NCBI GenBank assembly: GCA_033065855.1
Contig: JAVXUO010000983.1
Location: forward strand, 248,001-312,000
Direction: 5' to 3'
DNA length: 64,000 nucleotides
DNA from: Escallonia rubra
Lineage: Eukaryota; Streptophyta; Magnoliopsida; Escalloniales; Escalloniaceae
Shown: positions 9,301 to 22,100 of the stretch, one piece after another
How positions within the stretch are numbered: position 1 is the stretch's first letter
Layout of the letters: the number at the start of each line of letters is the position of its first letter
Translations under genes and position numbers: made by a program
The notes under the pieces: model-generated
The model's input: the letters and a program-made list of their open reading frames with translations, nothing else
What the model was told of the DNA's origin: nothing
Database searches by the model: none

Positions 9301-11739
9301 CTCCCGTCCCCAGAAGATTAAAAAGGACGCAATTGGATCTCTACCTAGCACCAAAGTAGAGATGATTTTTGTAGATATTTATTTCATATCGATTGCATTA
9401 TGAAAAGTGAAGTACCAAAGGCAGGGGAGAATGAACACCAAAAAAGAAAATAATAAATAAACACAAAAAAGCTGTCCATACTCATAGAGGTTCTTGGTAA
9501 AGAATGTTGGACAGTCACGAGCCTTTTAAGTATAATTGAAGATATCAAGTAGGGTGAGCAGCAAGACAGGGACACAGAACTTGAAGTAGTGCATTCATGT
9601 CAGATCAGCAATCGGAACAACTGAAGTTGATACACAGGCTAGTTTGATTCTTGTTGCGGGTGCTTAAAGGACAAGAAGAAGGGTTAAACCAAGTACGGGT
9701 GAGAGTCGAGTGGTATGGCATTTCCTATTCCGAGCTTCTCAGCTGGTTTGAAATAGTGTCTAGTGTGTTATACAATTTTGGGACAGACATTATTTCTTTT
9801 GTTTGATTTTTGTCTTTGCTTTATATCTGAATCTCAGATGGTAATTACGTTTGTACGCACCAAAAGGAATAGTGGAGTGGTTTCCAGTGGTATGATGGAA
9901 GCAATTGTGTTGATGTTGCAGTTTCGTGTTTTTTCTTTCTTTCTTGACGTCTTTATTGTCGCGCTAGATCTACATTCTCCCCAGCTCGTAAAGTTTCTTA
10001 GATTTATATATCTATCTATTTGAATTAAAAAGCAGTGGTAACATAATTAGACCTAATATATTAATTCCAGAATCCAAATCAAAAGTGACCGAGATTGAAG
10101 TCCAGATGTTAAATCAAGCCTAACATAGCATGCTTTCTAACTTGAATGATTGTGGACCATATTACAATATGACATGTGAATGGGGAATTGAAAGCTTCTA
10201 TATGAGATGCAGTTTAGGTTGTTTTGATTGCTTACATTAATTACACACATATGTTTGGTAAGTATAAATATCGTCATCTAAGCTGTTGTTTGTCACTGTC
10301 TTTTCGTATTGTTGCCATGTGGTACTTGCATACTGGATGAGATTGTTGAAGAGTTAGCAGTCCCCGCATTTATCTTGTGGAGTTACTTTATTGTTGTTTA
10401 AGTTTAATTTCATTGTTCTTCACACTGCATTAGGGGCCTTGTGACAGTATGTTACAGCACAAGGCTAGTAGTGTCAGCACAAGGTCATATCTGAAGCAGT
10501 CAATTGTGGGCTGATGCCAATTGAAACGAAAGCTGTCTTAAGAATTTTCTTTTATATTACTGTTAATATATCTTTGAGAAAATATGCCTATACTGTTGCA
10601 TATTAATTGCTTGCGAAGAACGTGGGTTCATTCAAGTACGCTTTTCTTTACAGTTTACACCTCATTTCTTGAACTTCCCTTTTGGTGTTCTTAGACTTCA
10701 AAGTATGGATAGTAATCTTATGCTGCTGATTTCAGGGAAACTCGATGAGGTTCTGGAGATCTTTAGCAAAATGCAAGAAGCTGGGGTGCAACCTGACAAA
10801 GCTGCATGCAACATTCTGGTTGAAAAATGTTGCATGGCAGGGGAAACTTGGGCGATGATGAGAATTCTTCACTATATGAAAGAAAAGTCTCTAGTCCTTC
10901 GCCATTCTGTGTATCTGAAAGCGCTAAAAACGTTAAGAATTGCTGGCGAGAGTAATACCCTCCTCAGACAAGTTAATCCTCAATTTTCTATCAAATGCAT
11001 CACCACGGATGACACAGAGGACTTTTACGCAACTGTTCCTGATAGTCACTCCCTAGATCAGGGGCTTGTTTTAAATTATTTGAATCGGAATAATTTTGTT
11101 GCTGTTGACCACTTAATTGCTGATATGATGGATAAGAATATTCAACTGCGCTCTGAGGTTATCTCAACCATCATTGAGGTATACAGTGCTCATTGCAGAC
11201 CAAATGGTGCTTTACTCGCCTTCGATTACAGCGTGAAAATGGGCATTCTTGTTGAGAGAACAGCATATCTTTCCTTGATAGGAGTATTCATCAGAACTAA
11301 CTCCTTTCCAAAGGTTGTGGAAATTGTTGAGGAAATGGCTAGAGCTGGACTTTCTCTTGGAACACATTTAAGTGCTCTCTTAATTTATAGGCTTGGCTGC
11401 GCCAAAGAGCTTGTTTCTGCTGCAAAAGTTTTCAATTTATTGCCTGATGAGCACAAGAGGACTGCTGCTTATACTGCCTTGATTGATGCCTACTTCTCTT
11501 CTGGAGAAGCTGACAAAGGACTGGCAACTTATAAAACCATGAGAATGGAGGGTATTCCTACTGCACTAGGAACGTATAATGTGCTGTCCGCTGGACTTGA
11601 GAGAAGTGGCAGAGTGTCTGACGTAGAGTATTACAGGAAGGAGAAAAAGAGCCTGCAAGCTGCTGGCCTATCTCAACTTTGCGTTTCCATGGAAGAAAGG
11701 GTTTGCAACCTTCTATTTGCCGGGGATGTCATCTCTTGA
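6325..11739 (+). CDS. P-class pentatricopeptide repeat protein, At2g01390-like (2 exons)
   Basis: Exons 6325-7087 and 10736-11739 join to 588 codons plus stop. The donor is gtgaga at 7088 and the acceptor ttcag ends at 10735, with a phase-1 junction in a Gly codon. The join restores an uninterrupted PPR (LADSG then KLDEVLEIF). The N-terminus is basic and Ser/Leu-rich (residues 1-40), fitting an organellar transit peptide. About five consecutive 35-residue P-type PPR motifs occupy residues 135-310, and about three weaker ones lie nearer the C-terminus. There is no E or DYW extension, so the expected role is sequence-specific organellar RNA binding (stability, splicing or translation) rather than C-to-U editing. 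Sequence and length closely resemble Arabidopsis At2g01390. If the intron were retained, translation would stop at 7128 after 267 residues. The RNA target is unknown. Confidence 0.92.
7088..10735 (+). other. Large intron of the PPR gene
   Basis: 3648-bp phase-1 GT-AG intron. It is AT-rich, with scattered short frames and no recognisable domain. A foldback repeat lies at 9173-9358. PPR genes are often intronless, so an intron this long inside a repeat motif is notable. Confidence 0.85.
9173..9358. repeat. Inverted repeat (foldback) in the PPR intron
   Basis: The 20-base string tactttggtgctaggtagag at 9173-9192 recurs exactly as its reverse complement at 9339-9358. A related short direct repeat (agtacgacagtatgattcaatc and agtacgacattacgattcaatc) lies just outside and inside the left arm. 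This could be a small foldback or MITE relic. Confidence 0.6.
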
Positions 11740-14700
11740 TGTACTATTGGACCATGGACCAAGAAAATGTCTATGAGTTTCCAACACAGTATCAGTTGGT
11801 CCATTTGCTCAAATTTGGCGGCTGTTTGCGCTTCGGTGAAACATGCAAAAGTTGCTCGGACCCACATTGGATCATCATAGGATTCGTCTTTTACCACCTC
11901 GTTACGTAAATGCCTGCGTGAACATTATGCAGTTCTTAATGTTGTTCCCCATCTCTTGCTTTCACGAGATGAGATATATATCGTGCTTCCCACTTGGTAA
12001 CATGATATTCAAGCTCCGTGGGGGTCTTGTATTGTTTGAAAGAAGGGAAGTCCTTAGGGCCGACTTACGAATTAAATTAACGTGTATAAAGGGCTTCTGA
12101 TGTCCTTTTTATGTGTCTGTGATGATGTTAAGAAAGAATATACAATTTGGTAGTCCATGTTAGGGAGATCAACTACGGAGTTGGCTTTTGTACTTGCATG
12201 GTTGGTTGGGTAGAAAAAGACATCCTTATATTGGACATTAACTATTTGGAAAACTTGATATTAGCTTAGTGAACACATAAATATGTTGTTGAGGTTGATT
12301 TGAGTACTGATATAGTTACGAGATAAACTGTGCTAGAGGATGCATCCGAATTCAGAAAAAGTCTTCCTTGTCTGGCTTCTTCATGACGAGACAGGTATGT
12401 TACCGTTTGTTTTATGCTGGTTATTGTTCTGGACACTCGATTAGATTTAAGTTTTCCTTTGTTTTAGAATTTAAAGAGACATTATTATTGTTAAATAATC
12501 TCCTTTCCTCCGTTCTTGTACAATGTGCAAGTGTGAGTCAGGCATTTTCAAGTCAACAGCCGCAGATCTCTTGTGTCTTGCCCATTTTTATGCAAACATA
12601 CAAATATGTCTGGACATCCCCTGGAAAGATTCAGAGGGGCAGTTTTAGAAGTAATCAGATTGTAGAGCTCCGTCGGCAATTAGAAATTAATAATCCTGTT
12701 CTTTCCAAGTTTTATCACAAAATAGTACACCTACTGATGTGGCTCTATGAGTAAAATACTTTGAACTGGAATCCAATTGTTTCAAATGCATGAACTTGAA
12801 TGCACGATATTATCTAGGAGTCAGATTCTGGGTAAACTCTACCATAAGTAGCATAATTGTTGAAAATATTGCAAAAAGGGAATCTGTGGATCCTACTAGC
12901 AGTATTAAAACTATTGCTACTATATCTTTTCAGGTTTCCTGGCTTTTCACAGGACCAGCTGAGACTAATGCAACCAATGTAGTGGAGGGGTTTGGGACTA
13001 GTGATGGTTACTTCAAACTACAAAAGGTTGGTTGCTATTAGTTTTGTCAGCAAGGTTTCTTTTTCCTTTGTGATTAGAACTATCAGTGACCCCTGCGCTT
13101 CATATGTTGATTGTTGCATGAGTCAGCCCCATTTAGTTTCATAAATTTGTGGATGGATAAAATACTTCTGATTCTGTAGGTTCTGATAAAAGTTAATGCA
13201 AACATGGGAACTTGTTAGATTTGTTGCCAGCATTGTCAAATTTTCTACACAACTAATGGCTCTCTAACTGCAGTGAGCCATCTCCGTTCTATCATGTCAC
13301 CACTATCACCCATCACCACCATCACTTTCTTCGCTTCCACCACTAACGAGAGGAAACGTAAGTATAACTTAATGACGATGTATAGTCCTTTTGAGTTTCT
13401 CAACTTAGATATAACATTGCTAGAAGCCTCTTCAGAAGCTTAAAAGAATACCTAACAAAGGTCATGCCTAACCAGTGACTAGTTACAGTAGTTGTAGGTG
13501 CAGAAGTAGAGGCACGTTAGCAAATGCTTTTCACCCAACTTACCTGTTGCTGATCTCATTTGATTTTGTTTCTTAATCTTTCCCGAGTGTTGGATGCATA
13601 CAGCTGCAAATATGAAGCATAAGCTTTGTTTCAAACGTGGGAGTAAAGATGTGCATGAGCTGCAGGATCCTGGATGCGCTGCATCAAGGTGTAGTCTGTG
13701 TGTGTGTTTGCGTGTGTGGGTGAGCCCGTGCACAAATAAATAAAAGCTGAAGTTATCTTCAAGTGTTTATATTGTATTCGTGTAATCACTTTGGCTTACA
13801 AGTTACAACGTGCTTGATCAAAAGAGAGAAAATAGAAACAACATTCTCCACGTTGAGTTAATTTTTTTTTTATTTGCTAGTGATTGCTTACGATGTGATG
13901 CAACCTCAAAGCTTTTGTGATTTTGACAATGCAGATTTTGGTGGTAATTAGTTCTCCTTTTCATTTAAAAAAAAAAGGACAAGGCGGTTGGTCAGTGGTT
14001 AATTAATGCTGTTCTATTTTGGTGTGAAAACCATCTGAATTCCGTTACACATGTCATGGAAATGTGTGAAGGAAGCAAGATTCCTAGTAACTTTTGCATA
14101 TCGTGCACGTATCAATGTCAACCAAAATTGGGTGCACGACACTTTTGTTGTAAAAGGATCTTATGTTTTTTTTTATTACATGTATTACAGTGTGATAGAC
14201 TGAATTTTGTTTTGTGGAATGTCGTGGGATGTCACGATTATGATTTGTGTATGTAGGGTTATAATTGCAAAGCCACTAGTGGTGCCTACGAAAGTTTGTA
14301 AACCTTTTATTTATGGGATGCTATTCTATTATTTATCAACAACAAAAAAAAAGTCGGGAAAATAGTAGCCTTAGCTAAGTAAAACAAATAAAAAGCAGTA
14401 TCAGTTTAGTACCTCTTATTAATATCGACTGTCCATAGACCATAGTCCTAAAGTTAATTGAGGTTAAAAAGAGTTTTAACTATTATATCATTTATTCAAG
14501 TATCGATTATTTGCTTGCTGAAAGAAAAATAAAATGAAAGATACATCCAAGGTATATACTTAATATTCCAAAAAATTATGTCAATAATGGTTTAAATAGA
14601 AGATGGCCAATCGCACAAAAAGAAAGCAACAAGAGAGAGAATAATGCGCAGCAGGTGTGATAGCCGATAGGAATGGAGAATCGGTACTTCATCATCCCCT

Positions 14701-15386
14701 TAGTTGCAGACATAAATGAAACCTTTTTACAAACCCATGGATATGGTTCCTTCTTGGAGCATATGCTCTACCGATTTGATAAGCGCCACGACATAGGAGG
14801 CTAAGGTTCTCGCTGTGGTACGCACGCTGCTTTGCTACTCATTGCAGATATCGGATGCTTCTGGCTAACCTTACCGTGGTGAGAAGATCTTCAGTAGTCC
14901 ACATCAACAGTCTCAACCATCAAATATTCTTGGCTCGGGCGAGGTCAAGCTCCTCTGCCCGTCGATTATTCGAGACCTAGATAAATAAGTGTTTATACGT
15001 TTAAAGGTTCTTGGAGTGGCCCGGAGAGGCCGGACTCCAAGGCAAATGAGGTGCAAAATTATTTCTAGCGTGTTTCGATGGTATTGGATAGTCCTCTTAC
15101 CATCGGTGTGAGTCCATTCAAAAATAGATTCATGGTGAGGAACTTCATCACTCCCTAATTTGGGGTTGGGGGGGGGGGTGTTCTACCATCTCCAAAAAAA
15201 AAAAAGACCAGAGAAAAAGATTTATCGAGTATTTCCTAAGGTCCAATTAATTAAATGTTATTCATTAATCGGTTAATTCAGTAGAAGTCTGTAAGTACGG
15301 CATTCAAAACGTACTTATAGTTTTATATTATTGAGTAAAAATGACAACACCTTATTGTTATAACCGTATTATTAAGTCTTTCCTAA
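11740..15386. other. 3'-UTR of the PPR gene and intergenic spacer
   Basis: The PPR 3'-UTR probably runs some hundreds of bases past 11739. The longest frame here (12368-12754, +, 128 residues) shows no domain and no codon signal I can support. A run of 12 A after a G-run near 15165-15200 resembles a retroposon tail. I see no real gene. Confidence 0.5.
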
Positions 15387-16146
15387 GCATGGTTATCGTC
15401 ATAGTTATGAATATCGTACCGGAGCGCGTACCGTTTTTTTCACAAAAAGGTACGTACCGGTATCAATACCATCTCGGTATCGTCTCAAATTTTTCATTAA
15501 TAATATATATTTGTAGTATTCATTCGTTGGCTAACTAACAAAATATACATATATTTTTTTACTAACAGCTCCTCTAAAATAAACTGTTTGTCTTATAGAA
15601 CTTGAATTGTATTAATTTTCAAATAAACTAAATAGCTTATTCAATTGAATTACAACCTCTAGGATTATCCCCCTTTCAATAATACATTTCGCAAATTCTT
15701 ATGTAAGAATAAGTTGTTTATTCAATAATAACATTTTTGGGTTCAAGAATAAGCTGTATTTGTGTGTGCTTACGCACATGTGTGTAAAGCAGTATGTCAT
15801 ATAGATGAAAGAATATGATCAAAACTTCCAGGTATAAAGTAAATCAAAGTTAAATGAATATTATGAGCAAGAAGTTACAGAAGCTTTAATTGGTATAAAA
15901 GGACTTAGAGTGTTTTTTTATTTAGTCTTTATACAGTCAATTTACAAAATTTCTAATAAAATTTGAACCTGTACAAAATAGAATATATCGGTCGATACGT
16001 AGTTCTCGGCCGGTATTACCTGTACCGGCCGGTATAACCGGTACAGAGCGGTATCATGACCAGTACGAAATGTAAGGGGTACCGTACCAGTAGAAGACAA
16101 AAACGATACGTATTGATCGATACGGTATTAATAACTATATCGTTGC
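15387..16146. mobile_element. 760-bp non-autonomous DNA element with accggtat motifs
   Basis: The ends are imperfect inverted repeats: left gcatggttatcgtcatagtt followed by atgaatatcgtaccg; the right end, reverse-complemented, reads gcaacgatatagttattaat followed by accgtatcg. Both subterminal parts are packed with variants of accggtat and gtaccgg. The element is flanked by the direct repeat tcctaa (15381-15386 and 16147-16152). No transposase is present. The superfamily is uncertain; hAT-type or CACTA-type non-autonomous elements are possible. Confidence 0.55.
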
Positions 16147-16299
16147 TCCTAACTAGACCGAGAAACAAAGTATCAGAGAGATGGGAATGGAATATAGAAA
16201 GCGTGTCGTGCAAAATGAGAAGTAAAACAGGAACAAAATCATGTGCGTAGGCATAAAACAGACTTGCCACTCATTCCCAAATTGTGGGCTTGCTATCCC

Positions 16300-16358
16300 T
16301 ATTAATATTATTATTATTATTATTATTATTATATTATATATTATAATATAATAATAAC
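16300..16358. repeat. (ATT)n microsatellite
   Basis: A run of att units grading into interrupted ata/tat sequence. Confidence 0.85.
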
Positions 16359-17179
16359 AATTTGAAGTACTTTAAATCACCCGAAAAGATGGAAGTTGAG
16401 ATATAGCTTAGTCATTTAAGTAATAATAATTTGCAGGCTGGCTCTTTTGATTTCATAATAGGAGTATTACACGCTTGCTTCCAGATTTTCAGTGGTGTAA
16501 AACCAAGGCATCTACTCGTCTTATCAAATCAAATCACTTAAAAGCGTGCTTGGATAGTTTGGCTTAGATCAGCTTCTTTCTTTTCTTTACCCATTTTTCG
16601 CTTTACATATGCTGTGCTCTCTTTTTTGCATATCTGTAATCAATTAATCTGTTAATTATTGAACAAGTTAAATGAAGTGAAAATGATAAAAGTATGCAAG
16701 GTTATCATTTGAGTCTTCATATACATGAATTATACACGAATTCTTCTTGTTGTAATAGTTAAAAAAGAGTTGAAAGAACATAAAAAGTTATGAAGTGAGA
16801 TCACGGGGAATATCATTTGTGTCAAATATAATTGTATATAATTTAAGTTCTATAGTTACATCAGGCAAAAAATAAAAAAAAAGACTTCTACTTATTCGAA
16901 AATGTACTTTTTAAGTAACCATGGACGGACCAACCACACGAGGGGGAATAATTTTTGGAAGGAGGCGAAAAGCTCAAATCTCATATCTTGTGTAACGGTA
17001 TGTAATGGAATTTATCGTCGTTATGGCCCGTAACGGTTTCATAACAGCGATACGCCTGTGAAATTGACTAGCATCGGTATAGTGGTATATAACGGTATCA
17101 GAACCCTGAAAACACGTTACAAATAAGCCGTTACGATTTGTAACGGCCGTTTTCTAAAACCCTGACCCACACCACGAGA
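16359..17179. other. AT-rich spacer with a gtaacgg-rich patch
   Basis: No gene. Positions about 16995-17155 hold repeated gtaacgg/ccgttac motifs on both strands, similar in style to the subterminal motifs of the element at 15387-16146. This may be another decayed element end. Confidence 0.4.
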
Positions 17180-17720
17180 CACCCTAACTTTTGAGAATTT
17201 TTTTTAAATAATAGATAAACATATTTAAAATATTTACGAAAATGTCATTTTCTTGTAAGATTAATTTATTAGGATTTCATAATATTGTGTTTTTTACACG
17301 TTGTGTCACCGGCCGTCATAGTCTTTGTCTTTCTCATTCCCTTGCTCCATCTTCATTCATCTATTTTTTCAAATTACAAAAAAAATCGAATAGATCAATC
17401 TTAGTTCTTTTTTCTTTAGTTTAAAATCTTGTAGTATGTTAACTTAGTAATACATCTATATAGTAAGAGGTAAGCTTCTATCGTGCAAGACTAGTAATTT
17501 GTCATTGAATAACCGTACTAAGTAAAACAAATTACTATGAATAGTAAAATTATATGATTAGTATTCAAATTGAACAATTTATTTTATATTTAACGTATTC
17601 AATGTTGATGTTAATTATAAAATATTTTTATTTATATATTTTATGTGAACTAAACTTTATAATTTCTTTACATTAATCATCAATTTTTTGTATGATTTTT
17701 TGGCACCTCAGATTAGGCTC
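17180..17720 (+). mobile_element. hAT-like repeat remnant, copy 1
   Basis: It shares ordered blocks with the copy at 23098-23760: tatttacgaaaatg[t/c]catt, then tgtgtca[c/t]cggccgtcata, then a ctttgtctttctcattc-like block, then aattaca/attacca before a-rich sequence and gaattgatca/gaatagatca, ending in tttttggcacctc versus cttggcgcccc. The end ctcatccctg (to about 17728) and the start cagggg of copy 2 fit hAT terminal repeats. No transposase frame survives. Confidence 0.5.
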
Positions 17721-17729
17721 ATCCCTGAA

Positions 17730-18913
17730 AGCAATAGGTAGAAAATAAAAAAGCTTTTGGTCAAACACAGCCAGCCGATGAGCCCCCAAGTCTACACACC
17801 ATCCATTAAGAGTGGGGGTTTGGAGTGTTGGCAATGACATGCCCCAGAAGATTGTGCCGAGCTGTCACCAGGCGAGGCAAAGGCACACTTGGGGTAGGTT
17901 ACTTACTCGCTGTCCTATTCATTCATTCAACCTTTAACACGGCAGCTTCCTGTTTACATGCTCTGCTCCTATTTCCAACTTTTCAGCCACCAACTTGCGC
18001 ACCACCCTTTGACCTGTGGCATATATCTTCTGTTCCAAACGTTGTGTGGCGACACCTTTGCTTCAACATAGTTAGTTATTTCTAGCCCGCCGCACGCCCA
18101 CCAGGAATTTAACACACGCTCGTGTAACTAGATTTAATTCAACGATAACTTTGTTGAAGTGAACAGAAACTAAAATTTCAACAAAAATACTTTACGCATG
18201 TATTCACTTGCGAACAATTTTTTCAATCTTCACGTGTATGGTGACAACTTCTTATAATTTCAATTTTAATAAAGTCTCATCAATCGTGTCATGCACGACT
18301 GACCGTTAAATAACAATAAACGATACTTAAATTAATTATGTACGCACGGGAAAAACATCGTTACTCTTTTTACGTAGGAGTGGACTCGGCATTATGACCA
18401 TGGACCTCGTTCGGCCCTTGTTGTAGCAAATATTTTTTACATTTAACAATGTTGTTAGGACTTTAATCTCGTGACAAAAATTCAAATCCTTACTACAAGT
18501 GACATCTCTAACAGGGTCAATATCAACAAGGCCAGCAGTGATCAAATCTCTAGAAAGTATCAGACGGTGCTGCTCGAGGCAGTTTGAACCAACCACGTGT
18601 ACGGTGATCAACACCCCACCCTCGTGACCTGCAATCTCGTGAATTGCCCCCTTTTGACTTACCAAGAAAACAACCCAACTCGCGATACGATATGTCAAAC
18701 CCTGGCCATACCGTGACGTTCCTGTGAAGTGTGAACCCTCAAACATACCAATTTACCGCGGTATTCTCGCGTGACTCGTAACGATAAGTATTTTCTCGTC
18801 CTTATCTTTCTCTCTCCTCCTCCCAAGAAAAGACCTATATATACTCGTGACATCGTTCCAACTTCATAGCATAAATTTAAAGTTACATCATACACTCAAT
18901 CAATCGTTCATCA
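17730..18913. other. Upstream region of the MCU gene; no confident gene
   Basis: A 136-codon frame on the minus strand (18336-18746) has no recognisable domain, and I do not annotate it. The 18750-18913 segment, with tctttctctctcctcctcc and the leader up to the ATG at 18914, is probably the MCU promoter and 5'-UTR. Confidence 0.4.
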
Positions 18914-21052
18914 ATGGCGTTCAAGAGGATGTTAATTCAACGATTACTCAACGCCTCCAGAGCGTCAAGCCAGACCCTAACGAGCTGCCGCATCTCTTCT
19001 TCGCGCTCCCTCCTGATCTCACCCAATCCCGAAAACGCCGCCCCCGATCCCGGAGATGACGCGGCCCGCCGGAGGTTCCTCCAGCGCCGGTCGATTTACC
19101 GGTCGTCGGCGGCAGTGCCGGATTTCCGGTCTCCGGCGATTGGGGAGAAGCTGATAGAGAGGTTACGGGGGATGGACATTACGAGGGACAGGATCCGGCT
19201 GGACGGGTTGGTTCCGCCGGTAAGGAGGTCGGAGCAGGGCGAATTGACGGTGGAGGATGCGAGGAAGGTGCTGAGGGCGTCGCAGCTGGAAGCGCTGAAA
19301 TCGAAGCTGAGAGAGATTACGAAGGGCTACGTGACGTATGCGGAGTTTGTTCAGATCTGCATGGAAGCGTGTTCGAATGAACATCAGGGGCTAGGGTTTG
19401 CGAAGATCCTTGACGAGTCTGGTAGCGTGATAGTATTGGGAAATGTTGTGTTCCTCAGACCTGATCAGGTAATTTCTTCTTTCTCATCCTTTGCTTTAAT
19501 TTTCAAAGATCGAAGGTGTTAGATTACAATTTTGGGGTTATCTATATCTCGGACAGATCAATCTGCTGTACAACATTTATGCTACGTTACTTGATAATTT
19601 ACGGTAACAATTCGCAACAATGTAGTTACAGCAGATTCCTGTTATTTCATACTTTTCAATCTTGGAGTCTACCGAAAACTGATGAGTTCTTTTTATTACT
19701 TTGTGCTTGTATGTCTTTTTCTCCACAGGGAAGTGAAAAGTTTGGCTAGTCCTAATGCCAAAGCAAACGTGTAACGGTTTGACGTTTGAGATGGTGAACT
19801 TTTAGAGTGGCCCCGTCTAGATTTCAAAGAACCAGAAAATACCCTTTCCCTTGACGTCACCAGAGAATTTCAACTTTGCTTTTTGCAACATTATTATTAA
19901 GAGGGCGATTTTTCAATGATTTTATTGTTGACCTATGGGGAAAGACCGAAAGAGAGAGACCCTTTGAACTTTGTGGGTTGGAAAAAGAGAGGAAAATGAA
20001 AAGGGAAAGGGACATCTCAGTTGAAATAAATTTGGAGGTCGAGAAAAGTCCAATTTCGGGCTAGGTTCATTTCTAGCCTGTGACTTAATGGAGTTCCCCT
20101 ATTCACTTCACTTCACTTCACTTTATAGTGGATTTCTCTGTACCAATTGACCTTAAGGAAACCGTTGATAATGGGCTGTTTGGTGGACACTAAGTGGAAA
20201 AGAGCCAGATCTAGGCATAAGCCTAGATTAGCATCTTGTGATAAAGGAGTAGTTTTGAACCCTGCAGACGATCCCATGGGGGTGTTGAAGGGAGGGCCCC
20301 CGGGAACTAATTTCCGTGATGTGGCAGGCTCGACTTTGTGTCCTACTCACTTCATAGGAGGGAGTGAAGATAGTTTGGGTGGGTTGATAATTGTGCTTAT
20401 TTGATTAAGCAAATTCCTGATCTTGTTGTGACTTTAAGGTATACAAAGTGCAAAAAAATGATCCTAGAATCTCTAGGGGTCGTTGAATTAAAAATGGATC
20501 GTAGGGGAAGCGGAGCCATGTTTTACCGAAATGTTTTTGTACCATTTCTGCTTACAGGTGGTGAAAGCCATCCATGGCCTAATGCCTGCACCGAGAATGG
20601 ACCCGAATGATCCAAGGAGGAAGGAACTGGAAGGGATGGAGCAGCAGAAGTTGGTCATTGACAAAAAGGCGGAAACACTTGTACGCAGGGAGCTATGGGC
20701 TGGGCTGGGGTACCTTGTCCTTCAGACAGCCGCGTTCATGAGGCTCACCTTCTGGGAGCTAACTTGGGATGTCATGGAGCCAATTTGCTTCTACGTGACA
20801 TCTTTGTATTTCATGGCTGGATATGCGTTCTTCCTGAGGACCTCCAAAGAGCCGTCTTTTGAAGGTTTATTTGAAAGCCGATTTAGCTCCAAGCAGAAGC
20901 GGCTCATGAAGGCCCATAATTTCGATGTTGAAAGGTATAACGAGCTCCGGAAAGCTTGTTTTGCTTGCTCGTCTCTGCCGGAGAGTACCTTATCGTCATG
21001 TGATCCAACATCTAAAAAGTCTGAAGTTGGTTTTTATGAGCAGCACAATTAG
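18914..21052 (+). CDS. MCU: Calcium uniporter protein, mitochondrial (MCU family, 2 exons)
   Basis: Exons 18914-19468 and 20558-21052 (donor gtaatt at 19469, acceptor cttacag ending at 20557, phase 0) encode 349 residues. The product should be the pore-forming subunit of the Ca2+ channel of the inner mitochondrial membrane. The N-terminus is Arg/Ser-rich and lacks acidic residues over about 35 residues, a typical mitochondrial presequence. The matrix domain contains a coiled-coil-forming stretch before the pore. Exon 2 holds the first membrane helix (about residues 231-248), the selectivity signature W255-D-V-M-E-P260 with its acidic pair D256 and E259, and the second helix (about 261-278). 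A basic matrix tail follows. Plant members usually have WDIMEP; a Val in the variable position is conservative. The length is typical. Assignment is strong; which plant paralogue it is cannot be decided here. Confidence 0.96.
19469..20557 (+). other. Intron of the MCU gene
   Basis: 1089-bp phase-0 GT-AG intron with no recognisable insertion. It separates the N-terminal matrix domain from the pore-forming part. Confidence 0.9.
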
Positions 21053-21785
21053 TTTAAAAACAACATCAATTTTGTTCTGTTTATTTTTTTGTTTTTGTTT
21101 TTGTTTTTGACATCCTTCATCGTATGCATCCAGCATCGGCTACTTGTAAACATAATGAATGTTGAGAGGATATTTTCTTAGTAATCATTTTACGCTGTCC
21201 CAGAAAAGATCGTCACGCGTTTGGCAAGAACTGAAAACAAGAGGGGTTGAATGCAAGTTAACCCATCATTTGGCCATTTGCAGATATCCCCCTTCTCCAA
21301 ATATCTGTTATCACTGGCCACTAGTCGTGCACCAATTTCAGTTTCATGGGACGGGGGATTGATTTCATATGCCCAATTGCAGGCTGATATCACACAAAAG
21401 GAGAGAGGCAGAGTTAGGCCAGAAACAGATACAGCTTACCAGAGGAGCTCATCATACATCAGTAGTATTTAACCCAGCCCTTCTAAAAAATCTACTAAAG
21501 AGACTTCAAGCCGTCGTGGCTTGGTGGATCATCCTCCTGAATCAGTTGCATACCCATCCAAAGAAAATTACATAAAATCAGTTGCATCCTAACGTTCTTG
21601 GCTGAAGATGAATGGGAATAAGATCGGTCGGAGCTGGGAGATGTAAAAATACACACAAGTTGCCAGATAACCAACCGAGTGGGAGAAAAGTTATACCAGT
21701 TCAACTTCTCTGCTCCATTATATCATTCCTACCTACATGACTAATTACACATTCCTCGCCTCTGCCGAACAGTCTCCCAACGTAA
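21053..21785. other. 3' flank of the MCU gene
   Basis: The start contains a ttttgtttttgttttt stretch that probably lies in the 3'-UTR. I see no gene. Several short overlapping frames on both strands show no domain. Confidence 0.5.
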
Positions 21786-22100
21786 CTTCTTTTTTCTTTT
21801 TTTTGGTAAAACTGACTTTTTAATTAACATGTTGATGTTAATTGACAATTAAAAGTCACCTTCGAAGATAATCTGCTTCAACCCCACAAGCTAGCCAACT
21901 CGAGTCCTTCTCGAGCAGCCTAGGCTTCAGCAACCAGAGCACTCGAGCAATGAGTAAACCGCGGATGACACAACCCAACCATCCATTCTTACTAGCCTCA
22001 GACCACAACCCATCAATATTAATCATGAAGAAACCAGGGTTAAGAGGTCTCCAATTTTGTGAGATGGGACAAATCTCGGCTAAATAAGCAAATTCTTTTA
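21786..22100 (-). pseudogene. LINE-type RNase H domain remnant with poly(A) tail
   Basis: Read on the minus strand from about 22090, the text gives a frame with PLNPGFFMINIDGLWSEASK and CVIRG. After a frameshift it continues AEA-stop-AAREGLELASLWGLK and FEGDF. These match the RVT_3 RNase H fold with its D (NIDG), E (AEA) and D (EGD) catalytic positions still visible. The frame is broken by a stop and a shift. A T-rich run at 21789-21806 on the plus strand corresponds to a 3' poly(A) tail, as expected for a LINE 3' end. Confidence 0.7.

Noticed and set aside
12368..12754. 128-codon frame downstream of the PPR gene
   Set aside because: No domain, no biased codon use and no recognised relative; within the range of chance frames in AT-rich sequence.
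18336..18746. 136-codon minus-strand frame upstream of MCU
   Set aside because: No recognised family, hydrophobic pattern or conserved motif; probably chance in the MCU upstream region.
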